A DNA stretch of 64,000 bases. It comes from Calliphora vicina (taxonomy: Eukaryota > Arthropoda > Insecta > Diptera > Calliphoridae). The notes beneath the pieces are model-generated. The model searched no databases. It was not told the origin of the DNA and saw only the letters and a program-made list of their open reading frames with translations. Both the position numbers and the translations under genes were made by a program. Location: assembly GCF_958450345.1 (NCBI RefSeq), contig NC_088783.1, positions 21,393,701 through 21,457,700 on the forward strand, given 5' to 3'. Positions 46,256-58,774 of the stretch are shown here, one piece after another. How positions within the stretch are numbered: the first letter of the stretch is position 1; each line of letters opens with the position of its first letter.

Positions 46256-47193
46256 TTAATAATGTGTGGATGATCCTTTGTTATGGATTGTTTCAAAAAT
46301 ACAGTCTGGCATTGATTCCACTAATTTTTTAAGCAGATCGGAATCAATTTCTTTCCAGACTTGTTTAATTTTTAGTTTCAGCTCTGTCACAGTCATTATG
46401 ATTTCATTGTGGGCATTATTTGCATAAACTTTACGGGCCATGTATCCCCGCCAGTTCTCCATTGGGTTTAAGTCCGGACTACAAGCCACCAGTCCAACAG
46501 AGGAATGCTATGTTCATTAAACCAAGATTTCGTTTGCTTAGAAACATGGATTGCAGCATTATCTTGTTGGAATATGCAATCTTCATCCATTTTTTCATAC
46601 ATAAATGAGAGAAGAGCATCTTCCAACAGTTCGTTATAAATCGCACTATTCATTTTTGTCGGAACAAAACATATTTTCGACTTGCCAACTGCAGAAAACG
46701 CTGCCCTAACCATAACACTGCCATCACCGAAATTACGTCTAAATTAAATTTTTTTCGTCAGAGAAAATTACTTTTTTCCATTCATCTGTCCATTTCATAT
46801 ATTTTCTTGTGAATTTTAGACGATTTTCTTTATGGTGCTTTTTTGCATTGGTTTACATTTCGGCTTTTTCCATTTTATGTTTTCATCGTTTCGTAAAATG
46901 GGTGCAACGTGTTTGGAAGTCACTGGAAGATTTGGTTTATTCTTTATTTGTGTGGAATTCAATTTGTTGCGGGTTGCTTCTTGTTTTATTAGATTAAGTT
47001 GTCTTCTTGTTAGTTTTGTATTTCCCTTTGTAGGTTTGCGAACTCCATAATTTTGAACTTTCTTTAAGAAATTTCGCACCACACTTTCCGAACGATCGAT
47101 TTTACGTCCAATTTCTCTATTGGAACATCCTTGGTCGTGAAAAAATTTAATTTGAATCTTTTCTTGATCGGACAAAAAAGTTCCCTTGGGCAT
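46256..47193 (-). pseudogene. Tc3-like transposase, near full length with frameshifts
   Basis: Three minus-strand frames together span a Tc3-type transposase. 46816-47193 is the N-terminal part with an intact start (MPKGTFLSDQEK), two helix-turn-helix regions (CSNREIGRKIDRSE, LNSTQIKNK) and a basic linker. 46468-46713 has AAFSAVGKSKICFV, MNSAIYNELLED and the second catalytic Asp in FQQDNAAIHVSKQTK. 46256-46489 has SPDLNPMENWRGYMARKVY with the third catalytic Glu. At least two frameshifts separate them, and the first catalytic Asp segment falls in the gap at 46714-46815. Total length is close to the family norm of about 330 residues, so this is a relatively young pseudogene. I did not find convincing TIRs. 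Confidence 0.85.
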
Positions 47194-47199
47194 CTTTAA

Positions 47200-48285
47200 A
47201 AGTGATGAAATTTATTGATTCAAATAGAAAAAGTTGCAGCAAATTGAGAAAAAAAAACTAAAACAAATTTTCGAGTATTCGATTATTCGACATTTAGTAA
47301 TCGAATAATTTTTTATTCCAAACTGAAAAATTTTATTCATTCGAATAAAAATATTTTTGTTTTCTCGATTATTCGAATAATTTTTATTCGAATAACAACT
47401 CTAGTAAATAAGAAATGCACAGCTTTTAATTGTTCAAAATCTTAGTTCATTGTTTTTCAAATATTGATGAGAATTTTGAATGAATTTCCTTTCTTCATTG
47501 ATATTAAATACGAGATTTAGTTCAACGAATTTTTAAAGTTGATTAGACCAGCAAGTTTAACATATTCGATTTGTTGTTTAAAATACATATTTTGATTCTG
47601 TATGGTAAAAATGTCTGTTTATAATAACTTAATAGAATCCTAAATAAACAATTTTTTAAAACGTAATAAAACGTTTTAAATGAAGAATTTTTGAAATTAT
47701 TTATTTATCAGCTTACTTACACCACAAAATATCATTTCAAAGTCATTTATTTATTTTTTCATTTGAAAAACAATTTTGATTTTCAGCACCTAAACATATC
47801 TACATGAAACATATTTTCAATGTCTCTGATGGATTTGTGGGTGGCTGATTGGTTTAATTTGTATTTTTTTCTTCATTCTTCTGCTTAAAATGACATTCAT
47901 TGAAAAATCTTCAAGTCAATGCCGAAAATTTATCATCAATCAGTGTCGTGTCATGTTTTCTTTGTTTTCTTCTTTTTTTTGTGTTGTTGTGTTGTTCATA
48001 TTGCAAATAAAAAAATTGTTATTATGAACACATACACATCAGTACACACACACATATATCTATGTAAGGAGGAATTATATAACAATACGCAAATACTGAC
48101 ATTTACGAACAGCAGTGGGAGTGAAAATTAGAGAATATAAACTGAGAAAGCAGATTCGAGGTAGCAATAAAAATTAAATTATTTGAAATTCCGGGTTCTG
48201 ACAAACTTTTAACATATCGTTTAGTTATCATAAACTATTCTGTCTGCTTAACTCTACTAACGACATTTAGGGAGCTTTTTTATTA
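47200..48285. other. Non-coding stretch with TTCGAATAA repeats near the left end
   Basis: About 47280-47400 has repeated attattcgaataa words in both orientations, which might be part of the Tc3-like element's outer sequence. The rest is AT-rich without recognisable genes. Confidence 0.4.
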
Positions 48286-48289
48286 CAGT

Positions 48290-48475
48290 TGACTGGACTC
48301 ACAAAAAAAAGAATTTCCGAGTTTTAACCGGAATTGTTGAATTTTTTTCTTTACAAACCATCTCCTGAAAATTTCGAATCGAATAAAAAAAAAAATCAGC
48401 CAAATCGCTCCAGTCGTTCTCACGTGATGACATTACATACATGGACCATTTCATTTTTATATATATAGAAGAAGT
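48290..48475 (-). mobile_element. Helitron 5' end fragment
   Basis: On the minus strand it starts TCTATATATATAAAAATG, then gtccatgtatgtaatg, cgtgagaacgactggagcg, atttggctgatt and a aaattttcaggagatgg block. This is the standard insect Helitron 5' end, including the TC start. Closely matches 26740-26947. No matching 3' end adjoins it. Confidence 0.7.
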
Positions 48476-48479
48476 TTAT

Positions 48480-49705
48480 TCTAGTCCTCACTGTACCTAA
48501 GATACATTGGCAAATACTCTTACAACTACATGGAAAATAACTCACATTTATGTACGCAAAACCACAAGTTTAATACTAAAACATGCGTTTGTAAATTCAC
48601 ATGTTTTATTCGTATTGTTTATTGTTGTTATTGCTACTGCTACCGCTGCTGCTGCTTCTGCTAATCCAACAAAAATAACAATAAAAGAGAAGAAAAAAAC
48701 AATATTTATGCCTCCGAGTCAATTGTTTAACTTTAATGTTTTTGAATGTTTGTGTTAATGTCTACTGATTGTTACAGTTGTTGTTGTTATTGTTACTTTA
48801 ACTGTAATAACCATTACACAACAACAGCATCAATAATAATAACGATAATCACACATTTTCTTTACAGTATTTCTCTCGCTCTTTTTGTTAAGAGCCTAAC
48901 ATTTTGTTGGTGTTGTTGCCGCGCACATTGTTTTAGAAATGTTTTTTTTCTCGTGAACTATTGGAGATATTGTTACGAAATTTCATATGGTTGGAGCTGA
49001 GGTGTTTTCGAGTTGATTTACAGTTGTTCAGCTTACTAGGAGTAATTGGGGCCAGTCGGTAACCCTTCAAAGTTGGTCACCTCGGGTCTCACTTTTTTTT
49101 TTTAAAAAAATACATTTATGATCCGAATGAGCTAGAATCTAAAACATTGGTAGGCAAAAAAAGGCATTTAATTTGTGTGCTTTTTTGGGTAAAAAATAAA
49201 ATATCTACAACAACATCAAGCAACTGAATGAAATGTGTGTATTTTTATGCTCTATTACGCTCTTTTGTTCACATTCGGGTTGTTTGACGAAAATCATCGT
49301 AACCTGAACAATATGAACGCCTACCATGGATCTAAAATATAAATAGTCCTTGAGAAGATCTACAAAAATAATCTTACATGTGTAGGTTATCTCTTTTAGT
49401 TTTGCTCGATCTTTTTTTGGATTTTTAGATATGGCGGGCCTAGGGTCGAAAATTATGGGCATTAAAATTTTGAGTAGAGACAAAAAAACGTTTTTTTTAA
49501 TACATTACAATGAAACATGAAGACGGAAACAACTGCAATTTTTTTGGCGAAAGAGTAGAGAAAATTATGTAAAATTTTTACAGTGGGTAGATGTGACCAT
49601 TCTACATCGATTTCTTGCAAAAAGTGAAAATTGAAAAATGTTGAGTTGACTCTGTTTATAGTTAAACGTTTCGCAATATGTATTTAAAAAAAGTCATTCC
49701 TGTTT
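48480..49705. other. Non-coding stretch, no gene seen
   Basis: Has GCT-rich trinucleotide repeats near 48640-48662 and GTT repeats near 48775. The frames at 48507-49000 are low-complexity by-products. Nothing else is recognisable. Confidence 0.45.
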
Positions 49706-49708
49706 TGT

Positions 49709-52700
49709 AATAGCTGACCCGACAGACGTTGTCCTGTCAAAGTTAAAAAAATGCTTGTGTTCGATTTGTGAATTTGTAAGAAGCGGTTTGAAAAGGGTAA
49801 AAATAGTTAAAAAGAAAAAAAAACGTATTATTGAATAATAATTTTTATTCATATAGGACATAGAATAAAATATACATAGAAGCGCTACTGAGCGACAAAG
49901 AACCTATGTTTGTTGTTAAAAACTCAAGTTCTTGCAACAACAGAATACATGTAAATCAATGTACATATTTTGAGTTTTTATATAAAAAATCGAATTTTGG
50001 TTAGAAATATGAGTGATCACAGATCGAGCTCCTTTTCTTGATTAAACGAGCTCCTTTTCTTGATTAAACGCTTATTGGCCAAGTTATTAGCGAATTTAGA
50101 TATTTATTAGTTTTTATATAAAAAATCGAATTTTGGACAGAAATATGTGTGATCACAGATAAAGCTCCTTTTCTTGATTAAACGCTTATTGGCCAAGTTA
50201 TTAGCGAATTTAGATATTGTGAGTTTTTATATAAAAAATCGACTTTTGGTCAGAAATATGAGTGATCACAGATCGAGCTCTTTTTCTTGATTCAACTCTT
50301 ATTGGCCAAGATATTAGCGAATTTAGATATTTTGAGTTTTTATATAAAAAATCGATTTTTGGTCAGAAATATGAGTGATCACAGATCGAGCTTCATTTCT
50401 TGATTAAATGCTTATTGGCCATGTTATTAGCGAATTTAGATATTTTAGCTTTTATATAAAAAATCGATTTTTGGTCAGAAGTATGAGGGATCACCGATCG
50501 AGCTCCTTTTCTTGATTAAACGCTTATTGGCCAACTTATTAGCGAATTTAGATATTTTGAGTTTTTTATATAAAAAATCGAATTATGGTCAGAAATAAGA
50601 GTGATCACAGATCGAGCTCTTTGTCTTGATTAAACGCTTATAGCCCAAATTATTAGCGAATTTAGATATTTTGAGTTTTTATATAAAAAATAGATTTTTG
50701 GTCAGAAATATGAGTGATCACAGATTGAAGTTTTTTTCTTGATTAAACGCTTATTGGCCAAGTTATTAGTGGTTCTAGATATTTTGAGTTTTTAAATAAA
50801 AAATCGATTTTTGGTCATAAGTATGAGGGATCACAGATCGAGCTTCATTTCTTGATTAAACGCTTATTGGCCAAGTTATTACCGAATTTAGATATTTAGA
50901 GTTTTTATATAAAAAATCGATTTTTGGTCAGAAATATGAGTGATCACAGATCGAGCTCCTTTTCTTGATTAAACGCTTATTGGCCAAGTTATTAGCGAAT
51001 TTAGATATTTTGAGTTTTTATATAAAAAGTCGAATTTTGGTCAGAAATATGAGTGATCACAGACCGAGCTCCTTTTCTTGATTAGACGCTTATTGGCCAA
51101 GTTATTAGCGAATTTAGATATTTTGAGTTTTTATATAAAAAATCGATTTTTGGTCAGAAATATGAGTGATCACAGACCGAGCTCCTTTTCTTGATTAAAC
51201 GCTTATTGGCCAAGTTATTAGCGAATTTAGATATTTTGAGTTTTTATATAAAAAATCGATTTTTGGTCAGAAATATGAGTGATCACAGATCGAGCTGCTT
51301 TTCTTGATTAAACGCTTATTGGCCAAGTTATTAGCGAATTTAGATATTTTGAGTTTTTATATAAAAAATCGACTTTTTGGTCAGAAATATGTGTGATCAC
51401 AGATCGAGCTCCTTTTCTTGATTAAACGCTTATTGGCCAAGTTATTAGCGAATTTAGATATTTTGAGTTTATATAAAAAATCGAATTTTGGTCAGAAATA
51501 TGAGTGATCACAGATCGAGCTCTTTTCATGATTAAACGCTTATTGGCCAAGTTATTAGCGAATTTAAATATTTTGAGTTTTTATATAAAAAATCGATTTT
51601 TGGTCAGAAATATGAGTGATCACAGATCGAGCTCCTTGTCTTGATTAAACGATTATTGACCAAGTTATAAGCGAATTTAGATATTTTGAGTTTTTATATA
51701 AAAAATCGATTTTTGGTCAGAAATATGAGTGATCACAGATCGAGCTCCTTTTCTTGATTAAACGCTTGTTGGCCAAGTTATTAGCGAATTTAGATATTTT
51801 GAGTTTTTATATAAAAAATCGATTTTTGGTCAGAAATATGTGTGATTACAGATCGAGCTCCTTTTCTTGATTAAACGCTTATTGGCCAAGTTATTAGCGA
51901 ATTTAGATATTTTGAGTTTTTATATAAAAAATCGAATTTTGGTCAGAAATATGAGTGATCACAGATCGATCTCCATTTCTTGATTAAACGCTTATTGGCC
52001 AAGTTATTAGCGAATTTAGATATTTTGAGTTTTTATATAAGTAATCGATTTTTGGTCAGAAATATGAGTGATCACAGATCGAGCTCCTTTTCTTGATTAA
52101 ATGCTTATTGGCCAAGTTATTAGCGAATTTAGATATTTTGAGTTTTTATATAAAAAATCGACTTTTTGGACAGAAATATGAGTGATCACACATCGAGCTC
52201 CGTTTCTTGATTAAACGCTTATTGGCCAAGTTATTAGCGAATTTATATATTTTGAGTTTTTATATAAAAAAATCGATTTTTGGTCAGAAATATGAGTGAG
52301 TGATCACAGATCGAGCTCCTTTTCTTGATTAAACGCTTATTGGCCAAGTTTTTAGCGAATTTAGATATTTTGAGTTTTTATATAAAAAATCGACTTTTTG
52401 GTCAGAAATATGAGTGATCACAGATCGATTTCCTTTTCTTGATTAAACGCTTATTGGCCAAGTTATTATCGATTTTAGCTATTGTGAGTTTTTATATAAG
52501 TAATCGAATTTTGGTCTGAAATATGATTGATCACAGACCGATATATTTTGCAGATGAATTGAATAAGTGGGCGTATTAGTGGACGTGGACAATTTTTGTT
52601 TATGTAAAAACTTTTGCGGTCCAGACGTCCTGCGATTTTATCGTCAATTTTTATTTCAGAAAAATAGCCAAATCGATGTAGCCGTTTTCCAATTTTTCAT
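49709..52700 (-). mobile_element. Helitron carrying a large 113-bp satellite array
   Basis: On the minus strand the 3' end reads gacaggacaacgtctgtc (a GACAG/CTGTC hairpin), then gggtcagcta, the usual Helitron 3' terminus with a slightly degenerate CTRR. Near 52620-52700 (minus) lies aaaacggctacatcgatttgg, the subterminal block found next to Helitron 5' ends at 26740 and 48290. The exact 5' TC end is not visible. Nearly all of the interior is the tandem array at 49972-52540. No Rep/helicase coding. Confidence 0.6.
49972..52540. repeat. 113-bp tandem array, about 23 units
   Basis: Units begin gagtttttatataaaaaatc, followed by gatttttggtcagaaatatg, agtgatcacagatcgagctc, cttttcttgattaaacgc, ttattggccaagttattagc and gaatttagatatttt. 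The period is 113 by direct count (for example 51012 to 51125). Identity is high, commonly a few changes per unit. The first unit has a 21-base internal duplication near 50028-50068. Each unit contains palindromes TGATCA, GAGCTC and TTGGCCAA. Confidence 0.95.
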
Positions 52701-52704
52701 TCCG

Positions 52705-54428
52705 TAAAAACGTTGTTGCAGCAAATGAGCGATATGTCAACTTAATTAGTAGAGATTGTTGCCCCTTCTTTAAATCCCCATCAACAATAGACAACAGACA
52801 TAGACAAATCTTTAAACAGACATATGTACATAAATCCCCAAAATTTCTACATGCGTACCTATTATCTTTTAACAAAGATTTAAAAGGATGAATGATTTCT
52901 ATAACACGCTTACTGGCACTCCAGCAATTGTGTGCAAGAAATTTAAATTAACTTTCATAATGTTATTGTATTTTTTGCTTATTTATTTTACCTGGTTAAT
53001 TAAGAAAACAATTATTATTGTTTATTTTATGTTGTAAAAGACAAACAGCCAAGACTTTTACCTTTTGAACAGAATACAAAAGAAATCATCTCATCGTCTC
53101 GTTAACGGTTTTGGCGTCTTGTGCTGTTGCAACATTGAGACATTCAGTTTTCATATTTTAATAAGATTTTGTTTTGTTGTTTGTTTTATCTAGTGACAAC
53201 TGATGTGTTATTAAAATGATAAATGACACAAAGGCTAGAAATAAACACTGACACTTACTCATATAAACAGCTGTGTTAAAATGAGAAATTGTTTAAAACC
53301 AAAGTAGAAAAAACGTAGTATATTTTAGGGCGTTAAAATTTATTTATTTGAACCAAGGTCTCTCAGCTTCAATTCATATTTTGTAATGGAAAATACAGAT
53401 TTATTTCAAATTGTATGTCGAAAGAAATGGTGTAATTGGTTTTGCTGGTCATGCCAGGCCCTGTTTGTTTTAAGTATATTTACCAAATTTTATTCTATAT
53501 GTTTATTCCCACAGATTATTTTAACGAAATATTTTATTTACAATATTTAAAACCATAACATTTATAAAATTTAAAATAAAGTTGAAAATTTTTAAAAAAA
53601 ATAATCTCTGTGTTACAAAATTATAAAATTTTTCTAATAAAAGTTTTTTCATTACAAAAATCCTTTTAAATGTCAACTTAAGTTTTTAAAATTCATATTT
53701 CCTTTGTGACAGCAAGAAGAACTTTTCATAAATACACAGATATTTTCCAAACATACGAGTACATATTCATATTCATATACAAATGATTTTAATTATGAAT
53801 TGTTTTCAAATGCTGTTGTTTGTTGTTTAATAAAAATATAAATATTTTCAACTCGTTTTCATATGTGTAGATGAGTATATATTTTCAAGATTCATATGAA
53901 TAAAATTGTGTATCTGTAGAATCTTTGTTGATGCTGCTGCTGCTGCTGCTTGGAAAAGTAATAAAAACAATCTAAAAGCCTGCATGCGTTGAGTTGCATG
54001 AATTGCATTTTGTAGTTTGTACAAATTTGGAAAAATAGTTTTCTTTACATTTCCACACCAATACACAGTTGCACAACACCAACGCATCTACACATCTACA
54101 TACAGATATTCATACATATTTGTATTTGTATTTATATTCATTTGTACCCACACACATGCAGTTAACACTTTTGAATTTAAATTCAAATAAATCTGTTTGT
54201 TTTTTTTGTTTGTTAAAACGTTAAAACTTTTGGTAAGAGAAACGTTTTTAATTGGCTTTTTACACACAAAACTTGCTGAACTGGTTTTTCTTGTATTTTA
54301 TTTTTTCGCAAAACTTTTATATATTTGTTATAGACAAATCCACAATACTTGAAAACATAGATAAAAATACAAGTTTTAAAACAAATTGAACAATGAAAGT
54401 GCCAAATCAGCGATGGGAAATTGTTAAT
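52705..54428. other. Non-coding stretch, no gene seen
   Basis: AT-rich sequence with a TGC trinucleotide run at about 53931-53950. The minus frames at 52651-52875 and 53848-54087 show no family resemblance. Confidence 0.45.
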
Positions 54429-54431
54429 AAC

Positions 54432-55142
54432 ACTGTGTGTAATTTTTTAAGTCATGGAAATATAACCATATAAGGACACCTGTACGTGATAAATGATCAA
54501 AAAAAAGTCCCGTGTCTCCCAGTTTTGCCAAAGTCATGCACTTTTTTTATGGGCCCCCAAAGATTTGGGGCCTCGGTGTAATTTTTGCAAAAAAGTGATA
54601 ATTTTCTCAGCCTTATAGCTTGCAAACAGTTCGGAATTATGATTTACTCTATTAGGCAAAGTTGTAGCCCTTGTCATAAAGAACAAAAATTGTGAACAAA
54701 AATCAAAAAATCTTCATCTTCAAGATCAAAATCGCAAAAAACGTTAAAAAACTCGAAATAAATTTTTTTAAAGCTGCCTAAAAGTATGCTTTAGTTTATA
54801 ATAATTTAATAGTTTATGGCCCAAAACACTTTATTCCTTTACTTGTTTCTTACTAACTTAACCTAAACGGTGTTAAGAATCATTATTAGTAAAATTATAT
54901 GCTCTAGTAAGTTGTTTATTGAGATCTTAGGTAAATTTTTGTAGTTCATAGTTTTCTTGAATTTTTAACGGTTTTGAAAGGGTGACAAACAAGTTTTTTG
55001 CGATTTTGATCTTGAAGATGAGATTTTTTTGATTTGATATGTTCACAATTTGTATTCTTTATGATAAGGGCTACTACTTTGCCTCAGAGGGCAAATCAAA
55101 ATTCCCAACTGTTTGGAAGATATGAGCCTGAGAAAATTATCA
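54432..55142 (+). mobile_element. LIR-family element
   Basis: Starts cactgtgtgtaattttttaag, then aagtcatggaaatataacc and the family blocks in order, with the inner inverted copy of aacttcatcttcaagatc near 55005. The right arm breaks off at about 55142 where the Tc1-like copy begins, so the outer right end is missing. Confidence 0.75.
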
Positions 55143-55144
55143 GA

Positions 55145-57492
55145 TGCCAAATCAGGCCAAAATTAAGTGGACACATTAAGAAGTCTTATGAATGGAAGCA
55201 TCATCTTTTGTAAACATTGATTGATGTACATTTCAGTATTTATAAAGCCCCTTGTAACAAGTTTTTGGATTGTTTTGCCGCACCTTCATATTGCTTGGCA
55301 TGCCAAAAACTTTTTGTGAAAATTTTCTGCTATTGGGTCCTAAACTTTTCTACAAAATTACCTCTAACATCAGCAACAAAAACATATTGCCCGGAAGCTT
55401 CGAAAAATGTTCCAGAACATACGTTTCGTCATCCATTATGCAGCAGTTATATCGAGCCTTTAGCGCCAAAATATCGTAAGTGACATTTTTAAAATTTTTG
55501 TTTAATTGCAGAAATTAAAATTTTATGGACCGACTGATATTTTAGCGTTCTCAGAATATCAAAATTGTTCATAACATCAAAAATATAGGGGGTAAGATTT
55601 TATCGTAAGTCAATGTTTATATTTTACAGTAAACAAATTTTATCGTAAGCGACACACAGTGGTATAGAAAAAAAGAGGGAAATAAATCTGTAACTTCTAA
55701 ATGGTTAGATTGGTTTGAATGAAATTTCACATGCGCAAAGACGAAGTGCTGTCGAGTTTAAGTTTTGAACGTGGACCTCATAAGCCCACCAGCGGCGCGA
55801 CCAAGGTCCCTCAATGTAGGACACCTCTGGTATGTTACATTTTTATAACGATATTATTTCATGGTTTGAGTTCCGATTTCAAAAACATTATACATGTAGA
55901 ATCTTCTCATCGAGCACTACAAAAAATGTAGCTATCAATTATCTATTATAGCTTAGGAGATATTCGCATTTGAAAATTTAATTTTCAACATTTTTACCCA
56001 CCCTACTCCTGTTTTTTGATAACAGCGTATCCAAATATTTCCCGATTTTCTCCGGTTTTCCATTATTGGACTAACAACACATCTATGTGTCAAATGGAAA
56101 AAGAATTGTTTAAAAATAATGACTAAGTCCAAAGTTATATGCATTTGAATTTAAGAAATTTTTAAAATGCGATTTTTCTCAAATTTTTTGGGAAAAAGTA
56201 CTTTTTTTTTAAGTTATCGCAAAAAATTTCTAAGAGGATGTATAAGGAATTTCTACTTTCTGAAAGCTAAGTTTTCATAAAATATTCTAAAGGAAAACCA
56301 ATTTCAAAATTGTTGTTACCGAGGGGACCAGGTCCTATCAAAAAATACCCATTTTTTATGTAAAATAAAACTTTAGGGCAAAAATTCTCAAATCGCGTAT
56401 CCGATATCAAAATATAGCAACGGATTATAGGTGGCTCAATATGTTTCTAATTATTTTGTAAAGAGTCCCGATAACCCCGACGCTGGTATGGATATTATAG
56501 TCAAAAAACTAAAAATTACCATTTTTGGAATTTTTCAACACTTTTTTGGGAATTGCGGGATTGCTGATAACAAATTTCAAATTTGGTTTTTATTTTTCCA
56601 TTTTAAATAGAAAAATCTACATAACTGTGAAATTTCATTAAAAACTATTTATAAATAAAAGTTTAATTTCAATTCGAAAAATTTTTATCTATGCAAAAAT
56701 TCAATATAAAACATTTTTTGTCATATTTTTCTATAAAGTATTCCATGAATTTTTAATTGTCTAAAGTTAACAATATTTTTGAAAAATATACAAATAGCTT
56801 GAACGAAATTATATTATATCGCATCATAACATTTTTAATTCTATGTATAAATTTCAAAATAATCAAATAAAACCTTCTCCTATAAAATTTGTGTTTTGTC
56901 GCTTACGATAATTTGGCGTAAGGGCTCCATTTTTTTTTATAAAATTTGACTTCAATTTCCGTGCTCTATCTTTAGCCTTTTGAATTTTTAGCAGAGTTGC
57001 TGTCCGTGCTCTGTCTTTGGCCTCTAAATTTTTAGCAGAGTTCCTGTCAGGAACTTTTTGAGCCTTGTATGTTTTTAAACCTGCATTGGCTTTAACTTTT
57101 CGTACCAAATAGTCCGAGTTGTGAGCTAACCGGATTGCTTTCCTACCGAATGTGTTGGGAGCTCTTTTGAAAATGCTTTCTATTTATTGGCTTTAGAAAC
57201 ATCACGTGGACCATTCTATCTACCTGATCGAGGTATTCTAACAACGGACAAGTTCTCCCGATACTGTTTAATAACATTGGAATCTGTTTGATGGCAGACC
57301 TTTGATTATTTGGCCAACTTTTTGTAGGACCAATTTGGGCATTGTTGAATATATTTGATTATTTCAGTACCCACTTTTTTTCGTCACTCATTTTAATCAG
57401 ATTAACAACAAATAAACATAATAACTGACTAACTACTTTTCAAAAGTTTTAAGGCAAAACGTTTGATAAGGTTTTTTCGATCTCACTCCTTA
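55145..57492 (-). pseudogene. Tc1-like transposon copy 3, 3'-truncated, split by a 1.4-kb TIR element
   Basis: Minus strand. The TIR end tcgatctcactcct plus TA lies at about 57478-57494. The DNA-binding half reads through 57300-57160 (VKQIIKGLPSNRF-like and NLSVVR-like, shifted), then a basic frame at 56863-57108 with MVRKVKANAGLKTYKAQKVPDRNSAKNLEAKDRAR. The middle continues at 55145-55450 (LKSSDR-like, GAIKYRN-like, shifted) and stops near the second catalytic Asp. A duplicated lkiqkAKDRAR segment indicates a small internal repeat. The catalytic C-terminus is absent. Non-functional. Confidence 0.7.
55453..56928 (+). mobile_element. 1.4-kb CGAGCC TIR element, copy A
   Basis: Terminal repeats CGAGCCTTTAGCGCC...ATCGTAAG on the left and CTTACGATAATTTGGCG...GGGCTCC on the right, about 30 bases each. 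AT flanks both sides and matches the empty site in the Tc1-like copy at 32545-32570. Subterminal words TTATCGTAAGYGAC recur near 55479, 55595, 55640 and 56897. The interior (for example gcgcaaagacgaagtgct, aagagtcccgataaccccgac) has no open frame of useful length. A near-identical copy lies inverted at 59034-60472. Superfamily not assigned. Confidence 0.8.
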
Positions 57493-57494
57493 GT

Positions 57495-58770
57495 CCCTTT
57501 TTTTTGATTTTGGTAATAAATATAGATGAATATCTACTTTTAAGGTAAAAGCAAACGAAATATAACCATAGTTCTACTATAAAATTGAAATCATTAAAAG
57601 ATTCCCTTAAAAGTTTAACATAAATTCCTCACTGGTTAAACAAATTATTCCCAAAATCCCATCTCTGTTGTCAATTACAATTTCGTACGAATTGTTAGAT
57701 CTTTAATAAAAGTTGCTTTTGTGTATTTTAAAGTAATTTAATTTATAATAAATATGTATGTATGTATTTGTTGGCAAAACAAACAACGACGACGACATGA
57801 CAGCCACAACTCCATCTATTCCATCATCTAACAACTTGAGGTGTTTCTACTCCCCAATGTATTGTAAGAAGACGATTTATTTATTTGTTTGTTTGTTGAA
57901 AAGTTCATAGAATTTTCAGAGGGATTTTAATGATGGATTTTTATTATTTTATACTTTTTGAAATTTACTGTAGTTGACAGTTTGTCAATTACATAAGGAA
58001 AATAAGAAATATTTCTTCTTGCTGTTGTTTTTGGTGAAATCTGAAAATTTAATATTTATAGAAATATAAATAAGAGAGGTGTGTGTGTGCGCTTTGAAGC
58101 TTTTAAAGAAATTATATTTTTGAAGAAAAAGTGGTTGCAAAAGAAGAAGTTTTAATAAAATTTAGATTTTGTAAATAATAATTCATTATTTTTAGCTTTA
58201 TATTAATTGCTTTATTTGGCCTTCAAATGTAGATTTAATAGAGTAGTTTTGACTATTTGAAAATCATCCTAATTGTAACTATAATTATAATCGTTATAGT
58301 TTTTTTTTATATTTTACAGCTACCTTCGTTGTGTATAATTAAATTGAAATGAAAATCATATTTTTGAAACACACGCACGCAACTTGTTTTCATGTTCCTT
58401 TTCAACTGCTTACTCTTACTCCCTGCGTGTCTTTTTTGTGCCCTACACCATGAATTTGTTTTCAACATATTCAGTTGCTTATCAATCCTTATAGGAAGGA
58501 GCGTTATTTTAGATACATTATTCATTCCAGATAATCCAACTATAAACTGCAATTTAGAAAGTGGTTATTGTATCCATCAAAAGTAATCTATTGGAGAAGC
58601 AATTGTCACTTAGTGACCCTTTCCGAATCTTAAGAGACTACACATAAGATTCAGAAATTTTGTATTTTCATTTTAGGTTGTACTTTTCATGTATGCTGTG
58701 ATAATAAAGGAAGAATGAACGAAATGAAGAAATAAAGAAAAAAGAAAACAGAAGAGATGAAAAAGAATAT
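57495..58770. other. Non-coding stretch, no gene seen
   Basis: AT-rich with a GTGTGTG run near 58080. Around 58560-58640 it resembles part of the CATATCCCAG element at 20528. The frames at 58307-58586 overlap on both strands and look fortuitous. Confidence 0.4.
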
Positions 58771-58774
58771 TCGG

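Noticed and set aside
48507..49000. Frames with Cys-, Ala- or Ile-rich stretches
   Set aside because: They follow GCT, GTT and AAT simple repeats and have no homology I recognise.
49972..52540. Regular array considered as a CRISPR-like structure
   Set aside because: Whole 113-bp units are repeated with no unique spacers, and the context is eukaryotic.
55217..55483. 88-codon plus-strand frame
   Set aside because: It is antisense to the Tc1-like remnant and runs across the boundary of the CGAGCC element.
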